In this document: positions 7,379-13,004 of the stretch, piece after piece
Layout: the number at the start of each line of letters is the position of its first letter
Position numbering within the stretch: the stretch's first letter is position 1
Source: an uncultured Paenibacillaceae bacterium
GTDB taxonomy: Bacteria > Bacillota > Bacilli > Paenibacillales > DA-C8
Length of the DNA: 16,974 bases
Reading direction: 5' to 3'
Assembly: GCA_937957685.1 (NCBI GenBank)
Contig: CALGAO010000114.1
Span: 1-16,974, forward strand
Made by a program: the position numbers and the translations under genes
Notes under the pieces: model-generated
The model's database searches: none
Told to the model about the DNA's origin: nothing
Seen by the model: the letters and a program-made list of their open reading frames with translations, nothing else

Positions 7379-8836
7379 TTACAGCGACGGACGTAGTTTG
7401 TGATATTCCGTGCTCTGCTCGAAGGCGTGGGCGACGCGCAGCACCGTGGATTCGTCGAACGCCTTGCCGATGATCTGCAGGCCGATCGGCAGGCCATCCG
7501 CCTGGCCGCAAGGCACGCTGATCGCCGGAACGCCGGCCAGGTTGACCGGGATCGTGCAGATGTCGTTCAGGTACATCGTCAGCGGATCGTGAATCTTCGA
7601 TCCGATCCTGAACGCCGGCGTCGGGGCGGTCGGCCCGATGATGACGTCATATTGCTCGAAAGCGCGGTCGAAGTCCTGCTTCACGAGCGTGCGCACCTTC
7701 TGCGCCTTCAGGTAGTAGGCGTCGTAGTAACCGGAGCTGAGCGCATACGTGCCCAGCATGATGCGGCGCTTCACTTCCGGCCCGAAGCCTTCGCTCCGCG
7801 ACTTCTCGAATACCTCGAGCAGGTTACCGGCATTCGGCGAGCGCACCCCGTAGCGGATGCCGTCGAATCTCGCCAGGTTCGAGGAGGCTTCGGACGAAGC
7901 GATGATGTAGTAAGCGGCGATCGCATATTCCGTATGCGGCATGGAGATCTCTTCCCAGGTGGCGCCCAGCGATTCGAACGTCTTCAGCGCGTTCAGCACC
8001 GCCTCCTTGACCGCCGGATCGATACCTTCGCCCATGTATTCCTTCGGCACACCGATCTTGAGGCCTTTCACGTCGCCGGTCAGAGCGCTGACGTAATCAG
8101 GGATGTCCACATTCGCCGAGGTCGAGTCGAACCGGTCATAACCGGCGATGCTCTGCAGGACGTAAGCGGCGTCCTCGACATTCTTGGTCAGCGGACCGAT
8201 CTGGTCGAGCGAAGAGGCGAAGGCGACCAGGCCGTATCGGGATACGAGGCCGTAGGTCGGCTTCAGGCCGACAACACCGCAATACGCGGCCGGCTGACGG
8301 ATCGAACCGCCGGTATCCGAACCGAGGGCGAAGTAGACTTCGCCTGCCGCAACGGCCGCAGCCGAGCCGCCGCTGGAACCTCCCGGCACGTGCTCGGTGT
8401 TCCATGGATTGCGCGTCAGCTGAAAGGCGGAGTTCTCATTGGAGCCGCCCATCGCGAACTCGTCCATATTCAGCTTGCCGATCGTCACCGATTCGGCCGC
8501 CTTCAGCTTCTTCATGACCGTCGCGTCGTAGATCGGCACGTAGTTGGCCAGCAGCTTGCTGGCGCAGGTGGTGATCAGTCCCTCCGTCACGATATTGTCC
8601 TTGATGCCCGCCGGAAGGCCGAACAGAAGCCCCCGCTCTTCTCCGCTGGCGAGCTTGTCGTCCAGGCGTCTCGCCGCTGCGCGGGCGCCCTCTTCGTCGA
8701 CGCGCAGGAAAGCGCCCACCTTGTCATCCACAGCCTGAATGCGCGCAAGGGAAGCGTCCACCAGATCGGATACAGACAGCTCCTTGTTCGTCAATCGGTT
8801 ATGTATATCCTGCAATTTCAGATCAAATAAAGACAC
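7379..8836 (-). CDS. gatA: Aspartyl/glutamyl-tRNA(Asn/Gln) amidotransferase subunit A
   Basis: Encodes 485 residues, full length for GatA, starting at GTG 8836 with GGAAGGAGG 8 nt before. It is an amidase-signature enzyme: the Ser-cisSer-Lys triad is Lys79 (in GLPAGIKDN), Ser154 (in PGGSSGGS) and Ser178 (in DTGGSIRQPA), at the positions known from Staphylococcus and Bacillus GatA. It hydrolyses glutamine to release ammonia, which passes through a tunnel to GatB. It lies 17 nt downstream of gatC and 30 nt upstream of gatB, so the three are one transcript and are made in matching amounts. Confidence 0.98.
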   Translation of the reverse strand: MSLFDLKLQDIHNRLTNKELSVSDLVDASLARIQAVDDKVGAFLRVDEEGARAAARRLDDKLASGEERGLLFGLPAGIKDNIVTEGLITTCASKLLANYVPIYDATVMKKLKAAESVTIGKLNMDEFAMGGSNENSAFQLTRNPWNTEHVPGGSSGGSAAAVAAGEVYFALGSDTGGSIRQPAAYCGVVGLKPTYGLVSRYGLVAFASSLDQIGPLTKNVEDAAYVLQSIAGYDRFDSTSANVDIPDYVSALTGDVKGLKIGVPKEYMGEGIDPAVKEAVLNALKTFESLGATWEEISMPHTEYAIAAYYIIASSEASSNLARFDGIRYGVRSPNAGNLLEVFEKSRSEGFGPEVKRRIMLGTYALSSGYYDAYYLKAQKVRTLVKQDFDRAFEQYDVIIGPTAPTPAFRIGSKIHDPLTMYLNDICTIPVNLAGVPAISVPCGQADGLPIGLQIIGKAFDESTVLRVAHAFEQSTEYHKLRPSL

Positions 8837-8853
8837 GTTCGCTCCTCCTTCCG

Positions 8854-9141
8854 CTATTCGATGACGGCCGGCACTCTGAATTGTCCGTCTTCCTCGTCCG
8901 GCGCGTTCAGCATCACTTTCTCGATCGGCAGCGATTCGTGAGGCTCATCCTCACGCATCACGTTCACCAGCGGCAGCACGTGGCTCGTCGGCTGTACGTT
9001 GCTCGTATCGAGCTCATTTAACTTGTCCATATACTTCAGAATGGCGTTCAGCTGTCCGGTGAAGGTTTCCTTCTCCTCCTGCCGCAGCTCCAGCCTGGCC
9101 AGCTTGGCCACGTGTTCAACATCCTGGATCGAGATACTCAT
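8854..9141 (-). CDS. gatC: Aspartyl/glutamyl-tRNA(Asn/Gln) amidotransferase subunit C
   Basis: Encodes 95 residues, standard for GatC. The start is MSISIQDVEHVAKLARLEL, with an N-terminal helical region, then the extended linker with PTSHVLPLVNVMREDE that wraps between GatA and GatB in known structures, and a PDEEDGQFRVPAVIE tail. It stabilises the GatA-GatB complex. The ATG at 9141 has AGGAGGG 9 nt before. First gene of the operon, behind a good sigma-A promoter. Confidence 0.96.
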   Translation of the reverse strand: MSISIQDVEHVAKLARLELRQEEKETFTGQLNAILKYMDKLNELDTSNVQPTSHVLPLVNVMREDEPHESLPIEKVMLNAPDEEDGQFRVPAVIE

Positions 9142-9184
9142 GGCTCTATACCCTCCTGACTTTCATCCCATCTACATTCTAATT

Positions 9185-9213
9185 ATTATAACTTACTGAA
9201 CATACCAACTCAA
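9185..9213 (-). promoter_or_regulatory. gatCAB operon promoter (sigma-A)
   Basis: Minus strand: -35 TTGAGT (9213-9208), 17-nt spacer, perfect -10 TATAAT (9190-9185), about 44 nt before gatC. The leader is short and has no room for a T-box. Confidence 0.85.
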
Positions 9214-9270
9214 TTGCAGGCAGGAAAATCATTCGGAGTGGCCATGCGCGCTCGCTGCCGCCGGACAAAT

Positions 9271-9314
9271 CAAAAAAGGATTGAACCCCGTCCTGCGACG
9301 AGCGATTCAATCCT
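9271..9314 (-). terminator. Rho-independent terminator of the DinB-family gene
   Basis: Minus-strand arms AGGATTGAA (9314-9306) and TTCAATCCT (9285-9277) form a 9-bp stem, followed by a run of T (9276-9272). It separates this gene from gatCAB. Confidence 0.85.
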
Positions 9315-9336
9315 CCTGTTGCATGCCGGATCACGA

Positions 9337-9792
9337 TTACCGGCTGATGAAGAATGGCAGGTTGTCCAGCCCCACCAGACGGGCGTATGTAAAGACTTGC
9401 CCCTTGTGATGGATCTCGTGCTCCTTGGCCATCGTAAGCAACGCGCGTCCCGGCATCTTCATCGAGGCGAACGTCACTTCCCGCTCCAGCTCTGCCGCCG
9501 AGAGCGATTCGAGATTGGCCAGAGTCGCGTCGGTCAGCTCCTTCACGATCGTTTTCAGCTCGCTTGCAGAAGCCGTGCTCTTGACCTGCTCGGACGGCTT
9601 GTGCTCGCCATCCTTGACGATCGCGGAGAACATATGGGTCGAGTTCACGATATGCAGCACCAGCTCCGACAAGGTCATCCCTTTCTCCCATGGCTTGTAG
9701 GAGAGGTGCTCATCGGCCAGCAGGTCCACCAATTGCTGCAGAGCCTTGCGATGGCTGAGCCAGCCCGCAGTAAACGCCTGGATCTCGTTCAT
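9337..9792 (-). CDS. DinB family metal-dependent four-helix protein
   Basis: Encodes 151 residues from ATG at 9792 with AAAGGAAG upstream. The frame stays open to 9915, but that extension crosses the promoter and lacks a binding site. The sequence is all-helical, with the three histidines that bind metal in the DinB/YfiT superfamily: His47 (in SELVLHIVNSTH), His125 and His129 (in EHEIHHKGQ). Named after a DNA-damage-induced B. subtilis gene, the superfamily includes thiol transferases with bacillithiol or mycothiol, and many members have no known substrate; this one cannot be placed further. It is monocistronic, with its own promoter, a palindromic site at the transcription start, and its own terminator, which suggests specific regulation. 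Confidence 0.88.
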   Translation of the reverse strand: MNEIQAFTAGWLSHRKALQQLVDLLADEHLSYKPWEKGMTLSELVLHIVNSTHMFSAIVKDGEHKPSEQVKSTASASELKTIVKELTDATLANLESLSAAELEREVTFASMKMPGRALLTMAKEHEIHHKGQVFTYARLVGLDNLPFFISR

Positions 9793-9832
9793 GGCAATCT
9801 TCCTTTCTGCTTCGTGTGATGTGATATGAACC

Positions 9833-9845
9833 GGACAGGCTGTCC
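9833..9845. promoter_or_regulatory. Palindromic operator candidate for the DinB-family gene
   Basis: GGACAG-n-CTGTCC, a perfect 6-bp inverted repeat, placed about 8 nt after the -10 box, over the expected transcription start. The regulator is not recognised; it does not match the Bacillus LexA box (GAAC-n4-GTTC). Confidence 0.5.
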
Positions 9846-9852
9846 AGCTATT

Positions 9853-9881
9853 ATCATATCCTACTCGCTGATCCGTCTCAA
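9853..9881 (-). promoter_or_regulatory. Promoter of the DinB-family gene (sigma-A)
   Basis: Minus strand: -35 TTGAGA (9881-9876), 17-nt spacer, -10 TATGAT (9858-9853). From here to the hairpin at 9985 nothing else is recognised. Confidence 0.8.
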
Positions 9882-9984
9882 TCGGAGATCGCCATCGAGT
9901 GACATCGTTCGTCACCGCTTCATCGCATGCCCAGTCCGATACTCACCAGCCATCACCCTCGCATCACCGCCCAGGTCCCCCTGA

Positions 9985-10036
9985 CAGAAGAAAAACCGTC
10001 CACACATGGTCTGTAACGACTCCGTGATGAACGGTT
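9985..10036 (-). terminator. Probable terminator of the IDEAL-like gene
   Basis: Minus-strand arms AACCGTTC (10036-10029) and GGACGGTT (10001-9994), 8 bp with one G-U pair, are followed by TTTCTTCT. The loop is long (27 nt), so the strength is uncertain. Confidence 0.55.
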
Positions 10037-10099
10037 CTATCATGGCTATTCATATGAAATTGAAATGGTAGAAGGCCGGAGGGAAGCGGCGTTCACGCA

Positions 10100-10474
10100 T
10101 CAGATCCAGGCGCGCAGATTCACCTGCTTGATGAAATCCTCGCGCGATTGAACCTCCTTGGCCTTCGAATCAGCGGGCTCCTCGCCGCCGTTCATGATCC
10201 GTCTGAAGAGTTCCTCGTTGCGAGTGGCGAGCGCATAATCGATCAGCATCTCGCGCTCGATCCGGTCCGCCTCATTCTTCAGCAGCACTTCCTCAAGCTC
10301 GATATCGGATGCGGGCACATACACATGCTTGCCCAGCTTCGGTATTCTTACGACATAGTCGAAAGCATTGTCGGCATTGCGGTCATAAGCGATGATATAT
10401 CCGTACTCACCGATCGGCAAGTTTTGCTCAAACTGGTCTGCAACGAAATACACTTTCTGTCCGAGTCGATACAT
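10100..10474 (-). CDS. Small protein with probable IDEAL domain
   Basis: Encodes 124 residues from ATG at 10474, with a very strong GGAGGGGGAG 4 nt before; a TTG at 10489 is inside that binding site and is unlikely. The N-terminal half (about 1-65) is beta-rich (YRLGQKVYFVADQFEQ, then YGYIIAYDRN and DYVVRIPKLGKHVYVP), consistent with a small barrel. The second half is helical and charged; residues about 78-95 (EREMLIDYALATRNEELF) resemble the IDEAL motif of short Firmicutes proteins, where this segment mediates protein contacts. No catalytic residues are evident. Function unknown. It is divergent from the AI-2E permease, with its own promoter and terminator. Confidence 0.7.
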   Translation of the reverse strand: MYRLGQKVYFVADQFEQNLPIGEYGYIIAYDRNADNAFDYVVRIPKLGKHVYVPASDIELEEVLLKNEADRIEREMLIDYALATRNEELFRRIMNGGEEPADSKAKEVQSREDFIKQVNLRAWI

Positions 10475-10519
10475 AGGCTCCCCCTCCAATCTCGACAGTC
10501 GCTTACTATTTGTTATTAC

Positions 10520-10547
10520 TATATATACTACACCAAAACCATTTCAA
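10520..10547 (-). promoter_or_regulatory. Putative promoter of the IDEAL-like gene
   Basis: Minus strand: -35 TTGAAA (10547-10542), 16-nt spacer, TATATA (10525-10520) in an A/T-rich stretch. Confidence 0.5.
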
Positions 10548-10574
10548 GTGTCCATTCCCGATGAATTTCAGAAT

Positions 10575-10602
10575 TTCATTTGGCCCGCAATTCGGTTATA
10601 CT
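10575..10602 (+). promoter_or_regulatory. Putative promoter of the AI-2E permease gene
   Basis: Good -10 TATACT (10597-10602), weak -35 TTCATT (10575-10580), 16-nt spacer, 48 nt before the start codon. Confidence 0.35.
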
Positions 10603-10650
10603 TCTTATGTATATTTTTGTGCGACATTTTTCAGAACAAGGAGGTTATCC

Positions 10651-11790
10651 ATGCTCGATTTCTACCGGAAATATTGGCGAACTGCGTTGGATATCGGGAT
10701 CATCATCCTGACGGTATACCTGATCATGTGGCTGTTCAGCTGGCTGTATAACCTGGCGGCCCCCATCCTGCTGGCGCTTGTGATCTTCGTCATCATCGAG
10801 CCTCTGGCGAGATTCCTGCATAAACGGGGAATGAGCAAACTGTTCGCTACTTCGATATCTGTATTATTCTATTCAGGAATCGTCGTGGCGTTACTGGCCG
10901 GACTGGGAGTCCTGTTCGTCACCCAGACCAACCGGCTCATCGAGATGTTGCCCTCCTATGCCAATGTCTTTCAGTTTCACGTCTCTGACCTTCTGGCATT
11001 CCTGCGTACGGAATGGGATGCGCTGCCGGCCAATGTCACGGCGGAGATTCAGGAGTACGCCTCCAGCCTTTCCCAATCTGCGGCCAATTTTGCTCAGAAG
11101 GCGCTCACGACCCTGCTCGGCGCGATCGGATCCTTCTCCAACTTCGTCGTCAATTTCGCGATGGCATTCATCCTTGCCTTCTTCCTCAGCCTGGAAGCGA
11201 GCCAATGGAGCCGCATCGCCCGGGAGAAAACGCCGAGAACCTTCAAGAAAGCTTTTTATTTCCTGAGAGATAATGTGCTGAAGGGCATCATCAATTATAT
11301 CAAGGCGCTGTTCAAGCTGATGACGATCACCTTCGTGATCATCCTGGTTTCCCTGCTCCTGCTCGGTGTGGACAATGCGCTTGCCATCTCGCTCCTGGCA
11401 GCTCTGCTGGACATCCTGCCGCTGCTCGGGATATCGGTCCTGTTCATCCCCTGGATCATCTATCTGTTCATCGTCGGCAATACCTGGCTGGCGGTATGGC
11501 TGACGGTGATCCTCGTCGGGCTGCTGGCGCTGCGCCAGATCCTCGAGCCGAGGATCATGGGCAATTCGCTTGGCGTCTCGGCCTTCACCATGCTCGCCCT
11601 GATGGTGCTCTCGACGTCGATCTTCGGCATCGCCGGGTTGATCCTGTCGCCGATCCTGACCGTGTTGATCAAGGCGCTCTATGATCAGGGCTATCTGAAG
11701 AAATGGATCCGGATGCCGGAAGGGGAATTCGAGGATCAGCCGGAGGAGCTGCCTGCGGATACGAACCCGCCGGTCACTGGGCAGAAATAA
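10651..11790 (+). CDS. AI-2E family transporter (YtvI/PerM type)
   Basis: Encodes 379 residues from ATG at 10651 with AAGGAGG 8 nt before; the upstream extension of the frame is not coding-like. It has the layout of the AI-2E/PerM family: two or three N-terminal membrane helices (about 13-55 and 66-90), a soluble segment (about 95-160), then membrane helices to about residue 350, with the conserved region DNALAISLLAALLDILP and GLLALRQILEPRIMGNSLG near the end. The C-terminal tail is acidic and proline-rich. Family members range from the autoinducer-2 exporter TqsA to Na+/H+ antiporters and the Bacillus sporulation protein YtvI; substrate here is unknown. It appears monocistronic, ending at a strong hairpin. 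Confidence 0.85.
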   Translation: MLDFYRKYWRTALDIGIIILTVYLIMWLFSWLYNLAAPILLALVIFVIIEPLARFLHKRGMSKLFATSISVLFYSGIVVALLAGLGVLFVTQTNRLIEMLPSYANVFQFHVSDLLAFLRTEWDALPANVTAEIQEYASSLSQSAANFAQKALTTLLGAIGSFSNFVVNFAMAFILAFFLSLEASQWSRIAREKTPRTFKKAFYFLRDNVLKGIINYIKALFKLMTITFVIILVSLLLLGVDNALAISLLAALLDILPLLGISVLFIPWIIYLFIVGNTWLAVWLTVILVGLLALRQILEPRIMGNSLGVSAFTMLALMVLSTSIFGIAGLILSPILTVLIKALYDQGYLKKWIRMPEGEFEDQPEELPADTNPPVTGQK

Positions 11791-11863
11791 GCCACCTGGC
11801 GCACCGGGCATGTCCGGATGCCTGCGCTTGTCCTGACAGGGATCGTCCATTGACGCTCCAATC

Positions 11864-11894
11864 AAAGAGGGATCGCAACGTGCGATCCCTCTTT
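11864..11894 (+). terminator. Bidirectional terminator between converging genes
   Basis: Perfect 14-bp stem AAAGAGGGATCGCA with its complement (11864-11877 and 11881-11894), 3-nt loop. The T bases at the end are part of the stem on both strands. It separates the permease (+) from the SLH gene (-), whose stop is at 11924. Confidence 0.85.
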
Positions 11895-11923
11895 GGGCTT
11901 ACATGGCAATCAGATGTACGTGC

Positions 11924-12847
11924 TTACGGTTCCTCGACGATCACCACTTTGTAGGCGGAGGAAACATAGGTTTCGTCCTTCGGGTATACGATCACCTGCG
12001 GATAGACGCGTTCCGGATCCGGGTAGGACAACCGATAGTAGATGACCGCTGTCTGATACTCGTCAATGAAATGAATGTTGCTGATCGAGATGCCGTAACC
12101 GGGATTCGGCCGCTCGCCCCAGGACACCGTAACCTTGTTGACCTCTTCGTTCACCTCGGTGATCTCGAACGAAACTTCCTGCTCAGGCTTGCCCTTCTCC
12201 TCTTCCTGCTGCGGTCCGTGAATTCTCCTGAACTGCATCGCATCGTACAGCATGACGGCCGCTTCCTTGCGGGTGATCACCTGCTTCGGCAGGAACCTGC
12301 CCTCCTCATCCAGCGAGAGGATCCCAGCATTCAGCAGCAGCTGAATGCTGGGCATGTAGTCCGGATTCACATCCGCTTCATCCGCGATGGGGAACAGCAT
12401 CTTCGTAAACGGATAGGGGCCGGTCTTGTCCAGCGCGGTCAGCAGATGATGTGCGAACTCCTCCCTTGTCATCACCGCGTTCGGGTCGAGCGCGCGATCG
12501 AGCTGCAGGCCATGAACCGCCGCGATGATGAACGATTTCGTGTACCAGGCGTCCTCCGGCACATGGTCGAAGGAATCGCGGGCCTCCGGCGCCTTGATGA
12601 ACAGGAAGGCAGACAGATTCAGATCCATGCCCTTGACGATCATCTGGATGCCTTCCGCATACGTCAGGTCCTTGTCCCCCTGGAACTGGCCGCCAATGCC
12701 GTTTAACACGCCAAGCTCCCGCAGCTTCAGGATCTTGTCCCGGGCTTCGTCTTCCTGCGGTATATCCTCGAATGCGCTGACATGGTCGCCAAGCAGGAAC
12801 ATGGTCGCCACCATCAGCAGGAACACCTTCAACGAGCGTCGCTTCAC
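11924..12847 (-). CDS. Secreted S-layer-homology protein with PrcB-like C-terminal domain
   Basis: Encodes 307 residues from GTG at 12847, with GGGAGG 8 nt before. Residues 1-25 form a signal peptide (KRRSLK, a hydrophobic core, then a VSA cleavage site before FED). Three SLH units follow, at about 26-76, 92-142 and 152-206, each with the F-x-D/hydrophobic pattern and a final TREE or TRKE helix; such triplets bind pyruvylated secondary wall polymer. After a Glu/Lys-rich linker, residues about 225-305 contain VSWGERPNPGYGISI and later VYPK, the pattern of the PrcB C-terminal domain, first described in a Treponema protease-complex subunit. The protein is thus held to the wall and probably displays a protein-binding domain. 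It may be co-transcribed with the Amt-chemoreceptor gene 157 nt upstream. Confidence 0.82.
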   Translation of the reverse strand: MKRRSLKVFLLMVATMFLLGDHVSAFEDIPQEDEARDKILKLRELGVLNGIGGQFQGDKDLTYAEGIQMIVKGMDLNLSAFLFIKAPEARDSFDHVPEDAWYTKSFIIAAVHGLQLDRALDPNAVMTREEFAHHLLTALDKTGPYPFTKMLFPIADEADVNPDYMPSIQLLLNAGILSLDEEGRFLPKQVITRKEAAVMLYDAMQFRRIHGPQQEEEKGKPEQEVSFEITEVNEEVNKVTVSWGERPNPGYGISISNIHFIDEYQTAVIYYRLSYPDPERVYPQVIVYPKDETYVSSAYKVVIVEEP

Positions 12848-12855
12848 TAGTATCG

Positions 12856-12921
12856 CCTCCCATGGGTTGCTCGTGATTCGTCCCCTTAGACGGTTGGCTG
12901 CCGGGAAATGTTTCACCCATG
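12856..12921 (-). promoter_or_regulatory. Folded leader next to the SLH gene ribosome binding site
   Basis: Minus strand: CATGGGT (12921-12915) can pair with ACCCATG (12867-12861), whose last base overlaps the GGGAGG binding site. Inside is a CGTC/GACG hairpin (12892-12879). The stretch CCCGGCAGCCAACC (12904-12891) and the GGGTGAA before it look like pieces of the ydaO (c-di-AMP) riboswitch core, but the full set of helices is not present. Confidence 0.35.
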
Positions 12922-13004
12922 CGCAAGGCTTTATTCTCCAGGGCCGATCCAGGCGCGAGCTCAGCAGGGCTCTCCGACAACGCGGATGGTCGATTCCGGA
13001 CCGG

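Noticed and set aside
6035..8830. Long plus-strand open frames opposite gatB and gatA
   Set aside because: Mirror images of highly conserved gat genes; no coding signature of their own.
9142..9184. T-box riboswitch before gatCAB
   Set aside because: The leader after the predicted promoter is only about 40 nt and has no T-box sequence.
9846..9915. LexA/DinR box before the DinB-family gene
   Set aside because: CGAAC occurs near 9908, but the matching GTTCG half at the right spacing is absent.
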